Assembly (NCBI RefSeq): GCF_000143845.1
Contig: NC_014363.1
Location: 1,659,186 to 1,723,185, forward strand
Source of the DNA: Olsenella uli DSM 7084
GTDB lineage: Bacteria; Actinomycetota; Coriobacteriia; Coriobacteriales; Atopobiaceae
DNA: 64,000 nucleotides
Reading direction: 5' to 3'
Each line of letters starts with the position of its first letter. The first letter of the stretch is position 1. The position numbers and the translations under genes were made by a program. The notes below the pieces were generated by a model. It did not search any database and was not told where the DNA came from. It saw nothing but the letters and a program-made list of their open reading frames with translations. Shown here one piece after another: positions 52,855 through 62,558 of this stretch.

Positions 52855-53874
52855 CTACGCCGTCAGGAACACCATCACGACGATCATGACGAAGCCCAGG
52901 AGGTCCGCGGGCGAGAAGGACGTTCCCAGCCAGACCACGGAGCTCACCGTGGCCATGACGGGTTCGGTGGTCGCGAGCATGGAGCCGCGCACGGAGCCCA
53001 CTTCCTTGACGCCCTGCAGGTAGAGGGCATATGCGCCAAAGGTTCCCAGTACGACGGACGCCATGACCAGGGCGACGCCGAAGGCGTCGAGGGCGGGCAT
53101 GTGCTCCCAGGGATGGCAGAGCGCCGACAGGGCGACGCCCGCGAAGAGGAAGGCCAGGCCGTTGACTGCGAAGTTGCCCCAGCGGCCGATCATGCGCACG
53201 GGCTGGATCGCCAGTATCGTGGCGGCGGCGGCACAGGCCAGGCCCCAGAAGAGCCCCATGGGTGGCAGCCGAAGCTCGCCGGGGTTGCCGCCCGTCGCCA
53301 CCAGGTAGGTCCCCACCACCGCCAGCACCAGCCCGACGAGCTCGCGCCTGCGTGGGCGGCGGCGGTTCACGACGCAGACGTAGGCCATGACCAGCACGAC
53401 CTCGAGGCTCTGCAGGACCGTCGCGGTCGCGGAGTTGGTCCAGTCGATGGCCTCGAGGTAGGCGACCTGCGAGAGCAGGATGGAGCCAAGGGCGATGCCC
53501 AGGACCCCCCAAAGCGCATGGTGGTCGTGCAGCAGGCCGTGAAGCCGCCCGGGAGAGGTCACGCGCGCGGCGATCAGAAACAGCCAGCAGGCGGTGAGCT
53601 CGCGTGCGCTGGCGAGCCACAGGGGATCGACGCCATAGGCGTCCATAAGCACCTTGGACACGGTGCCGTTGATGCCCCAGAGCGTACCTCCCAGCAGCGT
53701 GAAAACGATGCCCCTCAACAGCGTCTTGCCATGGGACGTGACCGGACGGGACCCTCCTGACGGCCGGGGGTCGCCCGCCAGGTCCTCGCCTGCCGCGCAG
53801 GCCTCGCCCGCCATGCGGGCCCCATCCGCCACATTCGCTGCGGCCCGCTCGTCCCTCGCGGCACAATTGCTCAC
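52855..53874 (-). CDS. EamA-family (DMT) transporter
   Basis: A drug/metabolite transporter with ten hydrophobic segments and two EamA repeats, starting GIVFTLLGGTLWGINGTVSKVLM and ending VVWLGTSFSPADLLGFVMIVVMVFL. It probably exports an amino acid or other metabolite. The start is uncertain: I give GTG 53874, near the divergent peptidase gene, but an ATG in the Ala-rich leader or a later codon close to RPVTSHGKTLLRG is possible. The first ~45 residues are low-complexity and probably untranslated or disordered. Confidence 0.82.
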   Translation of the reverse strand: MSNCAARDERAAANVADGARMAGEACAAGEDLAGDPRPSGGSRPVTSHGKTLLRGIVFTLLGGTLWGINGTVSKVLMDAYGVDPLWLASARELTACWLFLIAARVTSPGRLHGLLHDHHALWGVLGIALGSILLSQVAYLEAIDWTNSATATVLQSLEVVLVMAYVCVVNRRRPRRRELVGLVLAVVGTYLVATGGNPGELRLPPMGLFWGLACAAAATILAIQPVRMIGRWGNFAVNGLAFLFAGVALSALCHPWEHMPALDAFGVALVMASVVLGTFGAYALYLQGVKEVGSVRGSMLATTEPVMATVSSVVWLGTSFSPADLLGFVMIVVMVFLTA

Positions 53875-54033
53875 GGCATCCCCCGCACGCTCTGGTGATT
53901 GTCTGGCGCATTGCACCTTAGCACCGTCCGTCGCGACAGGGCCACCGAAAGGACAGGTAGAGTGGGGGCTGTCGGAAAGCACACATCACCTCTTGGGGCG
54001 CCACGCCTCGAGACGGCCAGGCTTGGAGCGCGC

Positions 54034-57000
54034 ATGTCAGACAACACCAGCGCAAGGACACCCTTCACCACCTGCGACCCAGCCCTCGCGGCGGGCACAA
54101 GCCACGCAGGCTTCACCGTCACGTCCGCGATGGCGCTCCCCGAGCTGTCGGCGACGGCCTACGTGATGCGCCACGACGCCTCGGGCGCCCGCGCGCTATG
54201 GATCGCCTGCGACGATGACAACAAGTCCTTCTCCATCGCGTTCAAGACCCCTCCCTCGGACTCCACGGGCGTGTTCCACATCCTGGAGCACTCGGTCCTG
54301 TGCGGCAGCGATCGCTTCCCCGTGAAGGAGCCCTTCGTCAGCCTGCTCAAGACCTCCATGCAGACCTTCCTGAACGCGATGACCTTCCCCGACAAGACCA
54401 TGTACCCCGTGGCCTCGACCAACACGCAGGACCTCGAGAACCTCATGGACGTCTACCTGGACGCGGTGCTGCACCCGGCCATCTACCGGCGCCCGCGCAT
54501 CTTCGAGCAGGAGGGCTGGCATCTCGAGCTGGCCGAGAGGGACGGCCCCCTCAGCTACAACGGGGTGGTCTTCAACGAGATGAAGGGTGCGCTGTCGGAC
54601 CCCGACGACGTGATGTTCCAGGCGCTCAGCGCTGCGCTCTTCCCCGACACCGCCTACCGCCACGAGTCGGGCGGCAACCCGCGTGCAATCCCCACCCTCA
54701 GCTACGAGCGCTTCCTTGACGCCCATGCCCGCCACTACACCCTGGCGAACAGCTACACCATCCTCTACGGCAACCTCGACATCGACCGTGAGCTCGCCTT
54801 CATCGCACGGCGCTTCGATGGGGCGACCGAGGGCGGCTGCGGCGCGCCCAACCCCCTCGACGTCCAGGCTCCCGTGCGAGCGCCTCTCGCACGCGTGGAG
54901 ATGGCCACCGCGCCCGAGAACGCCTCCGTCGGCCTTGCCTACGTGGTCGGCCTGGCCACGGACCGGGAACGCGTCCTGGCCACGGACGTCCTGCTGGATG
55001 CCCTCTGCGGCTCCAACGAGTCACCCCTCAAGCGCGCCGTCCTCGACGCGGGCCTGGGCGACGACCTCATCGCCTCCCTGATCGACGGTGAGCTCCAACC
55101 CCAGGCCATGTTCCAGCTCAAGGGAGCCAGGCCCGGCGTGGCGGCACGGTTCCAGCGGCTTGTGGAGGACGTCTGCGGCAGGCTCGTGGCAGACGGGATC
55201 GACCGCACGCGCCTCTCGGCATCGCTCGCCCAGGCCGAGTTCAACCTGCGCGAGGGCGACTGGGGCTCCTGCGGCGATGGCGTCGCCCTCTCCATGCAGG
55301 TCCTCTCGAGCTGGCTCTACGACGACGGCCATCCCGTGGACTACCTGCGCTACCAGGATGCCATCGACCACATGCGCGCGGGCCTGGAGTCCGACTACTT
55401 CGAGGGGCTGCTGCGCGGGCTGATATGCGAGTCCATGCACTGCGCGGCCATCGAGCTGGTGCCCACCACCTCGGGCGCGGCAGACGAGGAGGCCTGCGAA
55501 CTGAGGGATCTCAAGGAGGGGCTCACGGACGCGGAGCTTGACGCGATCATCGCCGAGGTGGGGTGCCTGCGTGCGGAGCAGGAGGCTCCCGACGAGGCCT
55601 CCGACCTGGCCAAGCTGCCACGCCTGGGTGTCGACGACATCGCAGATGCGCCCGAGGAGAGGCCGCTTGCGCAGGTGGAGGCCCCCCTCCCCTGCCTCTA
55701 CCATGACCTGCCGACTCACCGGATCGGCTACGCCTACCACTACTTCGACCTGCGTCGCCTGACCTTCGAGGAGCTGCCCTACGCCGCCGTCCTGGCCGAG
55801 CTCCTCGGCAAGCTCGATACCCGCGCGCATTCCGCCGCCGAGCTCGACACGCTGGTCGAGGAGAACCTCGGCAGCCTGGACTTCTTCTGTGAGACCTACG
55901 GCCGGGACGACGATGCGACCTTCGCCCACCCCGTGCTGGTCGTAGGTGCCAGCGCCCTGTCCGAGCGCATGGCACAGCTGGCCACGATACCCTCCGAGGT
56001 ATGGTCCTCGACGTCCTTCGCGGACGACGACCGCATTCTCGCCGCGCTGACCCAGCGTCGCGTCGCGCTGGAGCAAGGCTTCGCCAACCTGGGACACTCC
56101 TGTGCCTCATCGCGCCTCGCCGCGCACCTCTCGAGTTCGGCCGCAGTGGCGGACCAGATGGGAGGCGTGGGCTTCTACCAGTTCCTGAAGGGGCTTCTCG
56201 CCCACTGGGACGAGCGCAGGGACGCCCTGGCCTCCAAGCTCGCCGAGCTCCAGCGTCGCGTCTTCACGGCGGACGAGGTCACCGTGAGCTTCACCGGCAG
56301 CCATGAGGACCTCGCGCGCTTCTGGGAGGTGGGCGGGACCCTGGGGCTCGCCGCCGTCGACGGGACTTCCGGGGAGGCCTGTGCCCACCGGCTCGAGGCG
56401 CCGCTTCCCTCACCCGCAAACGAGGCGTTCGTCATCCCCTCCAACGTCAGCTTCGTCGTGGCGGGCTCGCCGCGCTCCGCGCTCGACACGGGCAGCATCG
56501 GCGACTGGCAGGTCGCGGCACGTGCCCTCTCCTTCGACTACCTGTGGAACGAGGTCCGCGTGAAGGGTGGGGCCTACGGCGTTGGCTTCCGCCGCACTAC
56601 CCCAGGAAACCTGCAGTTCTGGTCGTATCGCGACCCCAGCGTCGACGCGACCCTCGGGCGCTACCGCACCGCAGCCGCCTGGCTTGCGGGCTGGGCGGGG
56701 ACGCAGGAGGAGCTGGATGGCTACATCGTCTCGGTCATCGCAGCCCACGACGCGCCAGCCAAGCCACGCGCCATCGCCCGCCGACAGGACAGCGAGCACT
56801 TTGGCGCACGGCCTGCCGACTGGCGCGCACAGATCCGTGCGCAGGAGCTTGCCGTGACCGCAGACGGAATCCGTACGCTCGCGAGGCCCTTGGCCGACCG
56901 ACAGGAGGAGCGCCTGGTCTGCGTCTTCGGCCCACGCGAGGCCATCGAGGCGTCCTCCGTGCGCTTCGACAGCATCGTGGACCTGATGGGCAATGCCTAA
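54034..57000 (+). CDS. M16C-family metallopeptidase (presequence-protease type)
   Basis: A 988-residue pitrilysin-clan peptidase that degrades peptides inside a closed chamber. The inverted zinc motif is HILEHSVLCGS (H-x2-E-H), preceded by FKTPPSDSTGVF and followed by PFVSLLKTSMQTFLNAMTFPDKTMYPVAS, the hallmark of the M16C/PreP group. The second zinc-side acid is in FNEMKGALSDPD. The C-terminal half keeps the YGVGFRRTTPG-type segment. No signal peptide is present, so it is cytosolic. ATG 54034 has GGAG upstream. It overlaps the convergent HAD gene by 4 bp. Confidence 0.93.
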   Translation: MSDNTSARTPFTTCDPALAAGTSHAGFTVTSAMALPELSATAYVMRHDASGARALWIACDDDNKSFSIAFKTPPSDSTGVFHILEHSVLCGSDRFPVKEPFVSLLKTSMQTFLNAMTFPDKTMYPVASTNTQDLENLMDVYLDAVLHPAIYRRPRIFEQEGWHLELAERDGPLSYNGVVFNEMKGALSDPDDVMFQALSAALFPDTAYRHESGGNPRAIPTLSYERFLDAHARHYTLANSYTILYGNLDIDRELAFIARRFDGATEGGCGAPNPLDVQAPVRAPLARVEMATAPENASVGLAYVVGLATDRERVLATDVLLDALCGSNESPLKRAVLDAGLGDDLIASLIDGELQPQAMFQLKGARPGVAARFQRLVEDVCGRLVADGIDRTRLSASLAQAEFNLREGDWGSCGDGVALSMQVLSSWLYDDGHPVDYLRYQDAIDHMRAGLESDYFEGLLRGLICESMHCAAIELVPTTSGAADEEACELRDLKEGLTDAELDAIIAEVGCLRAEQEAPDEASDLAKLPRLGVDDIADAPEERPLAQVEAPLPCLYHDLPTHRIGYAYHYFDLRRLTFEELPYAAVLAELLGKLDTRAHSAAELDTLVEENLGSLDFFCETYGRDDDATFAHPVLVVGASALSERMAQLATIPSEVWSSTSFADDDRILAALTQRRVALEQGFANLGHSCASSRLAAHLSSSAAVADQMGGVGFYQFLKGLLAHWDERRDALASKLAELQRRVFTADEVTVSFTGSHEDLARFWEVGGTLGLAAVDGTSGEACAHRLEAPLPSPANEAFVIPSNVSFVVAGSPRSALDTGSIGDWQVAARALSFDYLWNEVRVKGGAYGVGFRRTTPGNLQFWSYRDPSVDATLGRYRTAAAWLAGWAGTQEELDGYIVSVIAAHDAPAKPRAIARRQDSEHFGARPADWRAQIRAQELAVTADGIRTLARPLADRQEERLVCVFGPREAIEASSVRFDSIVDLMGNA

Positions 57001-57788
57001 ATCAGGCCCAGGCGCACGCAGGCGTTGTAGATGCCGTCGTGGTCCACATCGTCAGTCACGTGATCGGCATGGCGCTTGACCAGGTCATAGGCATTGCCCA
57101 TCGCCACCGAGGTGCCACAGACGCCAAACATGCCCAGGTCGTTCTCTCCGTCGCCAAAGCAGATGGTCTCCTCGGGGCGCAGGCCAAAGAGGTCGAACAT
57201 GCGCAGGACACCCAGAGACTTGCCGCCATGCTTGGGCATCACGTCCACGAACTTGTCGGTCCAGCGCGTCACCTTGAGGTCGTCGGTGGCGTCCAGGATC
57301 TGTTGCTCCTCGCCCGGATAGACATAGGCGTTGATCTGGTAGACGTCGCCGTCCAGGGCCCACTGGAGGTCGCCCTCGGGGTAGCTCTGGTTGGCGAAGT
57401 GCTCCATGTCGCGGACGCGGGAGCTGTGGTCGCTGGCGTAGCAGCGCTCCGCCTCCTGGAACAGGGCGGGATAGAGTCCCTGGCGCACCTGTCCCACGAC
57501 GGTCGCCACGTCATGCCCGTTGAGCGGGTTCTTGTAGAGGACCCTCTCCCGCGTGTAGCAGTACTGGCCGTTGATCGTGACGAAGGCGACGAAGCCGCCC
57601 AGGTCAAGCGGCTGCAGCGTGTACTTGGGACGACCGGTCGAGAGAAACGGCATGATGCCGTTCGCGCGCAACCTCCTGAGCGCCTCCTTGGTGGATTCTG
57701 GCTCGCAGTTCTGCTCCAAGCTCACGAGGGTGCCGTCGACGTCAAAGAACGCGGCGCGGATATCCTCGAGCTTCTTCCATGCGGTCAT
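56997..57788 (-). CDS. Cof-type HAD-IIB family phosphatase
   Basis: A 263-residue HAD-superfamily hydrolase with a C2-type cap. Motif I is AAFFDVDGTLVSL (nucleophile DxD), motif II is PFLSTGRP, the conserved Lys is in GGKSLGVLRM, and motif IV is CFGDGENDLGMF. Substrates of this group are usually sugar phosphates or flavin/nucleotide phosphates. I chose ATG 57788, with AAGGAG upstream. It is convergent with the peptidase gene, sharing 4 bp. Confidence 0.9.
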   Translation of the reverse strand: MTAWKKLEDIRAAFFDVDGTLVSLEQNCEPESTKEALRRLRANGIMPFLSTGRPKYTLQPLDLGGFVAFVTINGQYCYTRERVLYKNPLNGHDVATVVGQVRQGLYPALFQEAERCYASDHSSRVRDMEHFANQSYPEGDLQWALDGDVYQINAYVYPGEEQQILDATDDLKVTRWTDKFVDVMPKHGGKSLGVLRMFDLFGLRPEETICFGDGENDLGMFGVCGTSVAMGNAYDLVKRHADHVTDDVDHDGIYNACVRLGLI

Positions 57789-58228
57789 CCTCGGTCTCCT
57801 TAGCTGGCGCGTGACGCGAAGGCTCAGGCAAGCCACCGACGGGCCGCCTCCCGGCACCTCATTCTGCACCACGGCCAACCCGCGCGAGCCTCGGCGCGTA
57901 CGGCACCACCCAATGTGGACAAACCGTTGCCCCGCAGGAGGCACGCCGAAGCACCTCTCGCCCATTTGCCAAAAGTGTTGATACAGAACCAATTTGGTAC
58001 CTGCGCAATGCCTCCCCTCTTAGGAAGTCAAGCGTTATTTCCAACAATATCTAGTATTTTGTTCTCGCATATACCCAACAACTTGTGTCATAGTGTTCTT
58101 GCGCACAAGGTGTGGACCGGCTGGGGACATCCCTTCCGGCAGGCACTGGCGTGCACCACCTTTCCAACGGCACAGCAGTGCAGAGTCAGACAGGGCAGCA
58201 GCGCAGGGCCAAGCAAACGGGAGAAGAC
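57789..58228. other. Promoter region upstream of nrdD
   Basis: No gene is visible in these 440 bp between the divergent HAD and nrdD genes. The segment 57965-58100 is strikingly AT-rich and contains the NrdR boxes listed next. A CATAGT at 58089-58094 could be the -10 of nrdD, leaving an mRNA leader of about 130 nt. Confidence 0.55.
58043..58088 (+). promoter_or_regulatory. Paired NrdR boxes upstream of nrdD
   Basis: AACAATATCTAGTATT (58043-58058) and ACCCAACAACTTGTGT (58073-58088) both fit the 16-bp NrdR consensus, and their starts are 30 bp apart, close to the three-turn spacing usual for this repressor. NrdR represses ribonucleotide reductase genes when dATP is plentiful. The nrdR gene itself is not in the window. 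Confidence 0.75.
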
Positions 58229-60451
58229 ATGAAGATCATCAAGCGCAACGGCTCCGAGGTGCAGTTCGACCTCGAGAAGATCGTGAATGCCATCAACGCC
58301 GCAAACGCCGAGGTGACCGCCGACGAGCGCCTCACCGAGCGCGAGGTGCGCTTCGCCGCCCTGAATGTCGAGGACGCCTGCAAGGCCGCAGGCCACACCG
58401 TCACCGTCGAGGAGATCCAGGACCTCGTCGAGGACCAGATCATGGCGCTCGATCGCTTCGCCGTCGCCCGCAAGTACATCATCTACCGCTATCTGCAGAA
58501 CCAGAAGCGCCACAAGAACACGACCGACGACAAGATCCTCTCGCTGATCGAGTCGAACAACGAGGAGGTCAAGCAGGAGAACTCGAACAAGAACCCCACC
58601 GTGGTGTCCGTCCAGCGCGACTACATGGCCGGCGAGGTCTCCAAGGACCTGGCCATGCGCGAGCTGCTCCCCGCCGACGTGGTCGAGGCGCACAAGGCCG
58701 GCATCATCCACTTCCACGATGCCGACTACTACGCCCAGCACATGCACAACTGCGACCTGGTGAACCTCGAGGACATGCTGCAGAACGGCACCGTCATCTC
58801 CGGCACCATGATCGAGAAGCCCCATAGCTTCTCGACGGCGTGCAACATCGCCACGCAGATCATCGCCCAGGTCGCCTCCACCCAGTACGGAGGGCAGTCC
58901 ATCTCGCTCGCCCATCTCGCGCCCTTCGTCGACGTCTCCCGCAAGAAGATCCGTCGCCAGGTGTACGCGGAGATGGAGGCCATCGGCGCCCGCCCTGGTG
59001 CGGACAAGATCGGCCAGCTGGTCGAGAAGCGCCTGCGCGAGGAGGTGGCCCGCGGCGTCCAGACCATCCAGTACCAGGTCGTGACGCTCATGACCACCAA
59101 CGGCCAGGCGCCGTTCATCACCGTCTTCATGTACCTCAACGAGGCCAAGGACGAGCAGGAGAAGAGCGACCTCGCGCTCTGCATCGAGGAGATGCTCCGT
59201 CAGCGCTATCAGGGCGTCAAGAACGAGGAGGGGGTCTGGATCACCCCCGCCTTCCCCAAGCTGATCTACGTGCTCGAGGATGACAACGTTCACGAGGGGG
59301 ACCCCTACTTCTACCTCACCCGCCTTGCCGCCAAGTGCACCGCCAAGCGCATGGTCCCCGACTACATCTCCGAGAAGAAGATGAGGGAGTACAAGCTCTC
59401 GACCGGCGAGGTCGAGGGCGAGGGCGACGTGTACACCTGCATGGGATGCCGCTCGTTCCTAACCCCCGACCGCTCTGAGGGGGGCTACGGCAACGTGGCC
59501 AACGCCGGCAACTACGTCCCTGGCAAGCCCAAGTACTACGGCCGCTTCAACCAGGGCGTCGTCACCATCAACCTGCCAGACGTCGCGCTTTCCTCAGGGC
59601 AGGACGCAGACAGGTTCTGGCAGATCCTCGACGAGCGTCTCGAGCTCTGCCACAAGGCGCTGCGCTACCGTCACGACCGCCTCTGCGGCACCCTCTCGGA
59701 CGCCGCGCCCATCCTCTGGCAGTACGGGGCACTGGCACGCCTGAGGAAGGGCGAGACCATCGACAGGCTTCTCTACGGAGGCTACTCGACCATCAGCCTG
59801 GGCTACGCCGGCCTCTACGAGTGCGTCAAGTACATGACGGGCAAGAGCCACACCGACGAGGAGGCCAAACCCTTCGCGCTCTCGGTCATGCAGCGCATGA
59901 ACGACAAGTGCGCCGAGTGGAAGGCCGCCGAGGACATAGACTACTCGCTCTACGGGACCCCGCTCGAGTCCACGACCTACAAGTTCTCCAAGTGCCTGCA
60001 GAAGCGCTTCGGCATGGTCAAGGGCATCACGGACCACGGCTACATCACCAACTCCTACCACGTCAACGTCCGTGAGGACATCGACGCCTTCACCAAGCTC
60101 CGCTTCGAGTCCGACTTCCAGCGCCTCTCCCCCGGCGGAGCCATCTCCTACGTCGAGGTCCCCAACATGCAGGACAACCTCGAGGCCGTCGTGCGCGTCA
60201 TGCAGTTCATCTACGACAACATCATGTACGCCGAGCTCAACACCAAGAGCGACTACTGCCAGGTATGCGGCTACGACGGCGAGATCCAGATCGTCGAGGA
60301 TGACGGCAAGCTGGTCTGGGAGTGCCCCAAGTGCCACAACCACGACCAGTCCAAGATGAACGTCGCCCGCAGGACCTGCGGCTACATTGGCACCCAGTTC
60401 TGGAACCAAGGTCGCACGGAGGAGATCAAGGATCGCGTGCTGCACCTCTAA
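58229..60451 (+). CDS. nrdD: Anaerobic ribonucleoside-triphosphate reductase (class III)
   Basis: Glycyl-radical enzyme that makes dNTPs without oxygen. The 740-residue protein has an N-terminal ATP-cone (KIIKRNGSEVQFDLEKIVNAI; ARKYIIYRYLQ) for allosteric control. The catalytic core contains MHNCDL, VTLMTTNGQAPF and CMGCRSFL. A C-terminal zinc site follows (CQVCGYDG, CPKC). The radical glycine is G718 in RRTCGYIGTQFW. ATG 58229 follows GGGAGAAG. nrdG starts 21 nt after its stop. Two NrdR boxes lie upstream. Confidence 0.96.
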   Translation: MKIIKRNGSEVQFDLEKIVNAINAANAEVTADERLTEREVRFAALNVEDACKAAGHTVTVEEIQDLVEDQIMALDRFAVARKYIIYRYLQNQKRHKNTTDDKILSLIESNNEEVKQENSNKNPTVVSVQRDYMAGEVSKDLAMRELLPADVVEAHKAGIIHFHDADYYAQHMHNCDLVNLEDMLQNGTVISGTMIEKPHSFSTACNIATQIIAQVASTQYGGQSISLAHLAPFVDVSRKKIRRQVYAEMEAIGARPGADKIGQLVEKRLREEVARGVQTIQYQVVTLMTTNGQAPFITVFMYLNEAKDEQEKSDLALCIEEMLRQRYQGVKNEEGVWITPAFPKLIYVLEDDNVHEGDPYFYLTRLAAKCTAKRMVPDYISEKKMREYKLSTGEVEGEGDVYTCMGCRSFLTPDRSEGGYGNVANAGNYVPGKPKYYGRFNQGVVTINLPDVALSSGQDADRFWQILDERLELCHKALRYRHDRLCGTLSDAAPILWQYGALARLRKGETIDRLLYGGYSTISLGYAGLYECVKYMTGKSHTDEEAKPFALSVMQRMNDKCAEWKAAEDIDYSLYGTPLESTTYKFSKCLQKRFGMVKGITDHGYITNSYHVNVREDIDAFTKLRFESDFQRLSPGGAISYVEVPNMQDNLEAVVRVMQFIYDNIMYAELNTKSDYCQVCGYDGEIQIVEDDGKLVWECPKCHNHDQSKMNVARRTCGYIGTQFWNQGRTEEIKDRVLHL

Positions 60452-60472
60452 CAGCGTGACCGAAGGCTGACA

Positions 60473-61018
60473 GTGAACTACGCAAGCATCAAATACTGCG
60501 ACATCGCCAACGGGGTCGGGGTGCGCACCTCCCTCTTCGTCTCGGGCTGTCGGCTACGCTGTCCGGGCTGCTTCAACTCCGGAGCCTGGTCCTTCCATGT
60601 GGGGGATCCCTTCACGGTCGAGGTCGAGGACAGGATCCTGGAGTCCCTCTCGCCATCGTACGTGGACGGCCTGTCCGTCCTGGGCGGCGAGCCCACCGAA
60701 CCCGAGAACGCCACCGTGCTGGCACCCTTCCTCGAGAGGGTGCGCGCGGCGTATCCCGCCAAGGACATCTGGCTGTACTCCGGTCGCACGTGGGAGGAGT
60801 TCACGGGGGACGGCGACCATGCCAGCCCTGACATGGATCGCATCCTCGCCACGCTGGACGTCCTGGTGGATGGTCCGTTCGTCCGGGCGGAGTACGACAT
60901 CGGCCTGCGCTTCCGTGGCTCGCGCAACCAGCGCCTCATCGACGTTCCCCGCTCGCTTGCCACGGGCGAGGTCGTCCTTTGGGAGGATGAGGCGGTCTAC
61001 GCGACGCACGGCTGGTAG
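60473..61018 (+). CDS. nrdG: Anaerobic ribonucleotide reductase activating protein
   Basis: Radical-SAM activase that generates the glycyl radical on NrdD. The 181-residue protein has the cluster motif CRLRCPGC (C-x3-C-x2-C) with GVGVRTSLFVSGC before it, and the SAM-binding GGEPTEPEN. The start is GTG 60473, with GAAGG upstream. It is co-transcribed with nrdD. Its reaction yields 5'-deoxyadenosine, which the nucleosidase at 14081 could degrade. Confidence 0.95.
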   Translation: MNYASIKYCDIANGVGVRTSLFVSGCRLRCPGCFNSGAWSFHVGDPFTVEVEDRILESLSPSYVDGLSVLGGEPTEPENATVLAPFLERVRAAYPAKDIWLYSGRTWEEFTGDGDHASPDMDRILATLDVLVDGPFVRAEYDIGLRFRGSRNQRLIDVPRSLATGEVVLWEDEAVYATHGW

Positions 61019-61127
61019 GCGCTGCGGCTGGCGGACCGCGGCGGCTGGCGGACGCCACGGCGAGGGCGGCCCTTGCCGGCGGGCCGCCGGAATCGGTCGT
61101 ATGTGGCGGGCGGGGTCCGCCACGCCG

Positions 61128-62558
61128 TCAGCCCGCCGCGCGCGGGACGCGCAGCGTGAACCGGGAGCCGACGCCCTCGCGCGAGAGCAGTTCGATGGAC
61201 CCGCCGTGGCTGTCGACGATCCACTTGGCGATGGAGAGGCCCAGGCCCGATCCCTGCGTCCCCCGCTCGCGCGCGTTGTCCGCACGGTAGAAGCGCTCGA
61301 ATACGTGGTCGGCGGCACCAGGCGACATGCCGACGCCCTCGTCGGCCACAGAGACCCAGACGCTGCCTCCGCCCCCGCGGTCGTCTCCGATGCCGTGTGT
61401 GTCTGAGCCCACGTCAAACGAGATGGGCGTCCCCGCATCCGAGTACTTGGCCGCATTCTGCACGACGATGCGAACCGCCTGTTTGAGCAGGGCGACATCA
61501 CCCGTGGTCGCGAAGCGCCCGTCATGCGCCAACCCCTCGTCGAACATGAGTCGGTAGGCATGGCCCGCATCGATCATGGCGGACTCCTCCCAGACCTCGA
61601 CGGCGATCCGCGCGAGGTTGGCGGGAGCCTTCCTGAGGGAGTTGCGGCCCGAGTCGCCACGTGCGAGGAACAGGAGCTGCTCGACCAGCTCCTGCATGTG
61701 CTCGCTCTCGACCTTGAGCGCCGAGATGGACTCATCGAGCACGTCACCATCGGACTTCCCCCAACGGTCCAGCATATTCACGTAGCCCTGGATGACGGCG
61801 ATGGGGGTGCGCAGCTCGTGGCTTGCGTCGTTCACGAAGCGCATCTGCTGCAGCTTGGCCTCCTGCATCTGCCGCAGCAGCCTGTTGAGGGCCACCTCGA
61901 TGCTCGCGAGATCCTGGTCGCCCGTGACGACCCGGGGCGACTCGACCGTCGCCCGCTCTATGGCCTGCTCGAGGCTCTCCATCTTGCTGGGATCGATGAC
62001 GCTTGCGTTGCCCAGCTCCTCGGCCCTCAGCGCCAGGTCGTTCAAGGGGGCCATCGAGCGCCTCACGCGCCGCGTGTCATCCAGGCCACCCAGAAGGGAG
62101 AGGGCCTGGGCCACGAGCACCACGACGTAGAGGGGCCAGGCGTCGAGCATGTCGGCACCCAGCGGAAAGCTACGCTCCCCCCCGCTGGGAGACGTAACGA
62201 CGTACGTGACGCCGCGCAGGTCACCTGGGATGGAGGAGGGGCCGCCCACGCGTACCGTGGTGCCCGGCGCAGGGCGATACCAGTCCACGAAGGAGCCCTC
62301 GGGCAGGGCCCGGTTGTAGCCGTGTAGGACCAGGGCAAGGGCCACGGCAAGCAGGACCACGTCGAGGGAGATGAAGCCGACCAGGCGGCGCCACCAGAAG
62401 CCCCAGCTGATGGAGCGCGCAATGGACGAGATCCGCCCACGTCCGTGCAGACCGGGCGAATCACGTCTGCGCAGCTCACGTCCACGTGGCTTGCGACCCT
62501 GGTGATCGGGCTCCCAATGCGCCTGAGCGAGGGACGCATCAGGATTCGCGGACGACAT
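61128..62558 (-). CDS. Sensor histidine kinase, OmpR-partner class
   Basis: A 476-residue membrane kinase. A basic N-terminus is followed by one membrane helix (FISLDVVLLAVALALVLHGYN), a short extracytoplasmic domain (~60 residues), a second helix (WPLYVVVLVAQALSLLGG) and a HAMP-like segment. Then come the H-box FVNDASHELRTPIAVIQGY, the N-box QAVRIVVQNAAKYS, VADEGVGM (G1), FERFYRADNARERGTQGSGLGLSIAKWIV (F and G2 boxes) and VGSRFTLRVP. ATG 62558 lies inside the end of the response regulator gene, so the pair is coupled. The signal is unknown. Confidence 0.93.
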   Translation of the reverse strand: MSSANPDASLAQAHWEPDHQGRKPRGRELRRRDSPGLHGRGRISSIARSISWGFWWRRLVGFISLDVVLLAVALALVLHGYNRALPEGSFVDWYRPAPGTTVRVGGPSSIPGDLRGVTYVVTSPSGGERSFPLGADMLDAWPLYVVVLVAQALSLLGGLDDTRRVRRSMAPLNDLALRAEELGNASVIDPSKMESLEQAIERATVESPRVVTGDQDLASIEVALNRLLRQMQEAKLQQMRFVNDASHELRTPIAVIQGYVNMLDRWGKSDGDVLDESISALKVESEHMQELVEQLLFLARGDSGRNSLRKAPANLARIAVEVWEESAMIDAGHAYRLMFDEGLAHDGRFATTGDVALLKQAVRIVVQNAAKYSDAGTPISFDVGSDTHGIGDDRGGGGSVWVSVADEGVGMSPGAADHVFERFYRADNARERGTQGSGLGLSIAKWIVDSHGGSIELLSREGVGSRFTLRVPRAAG

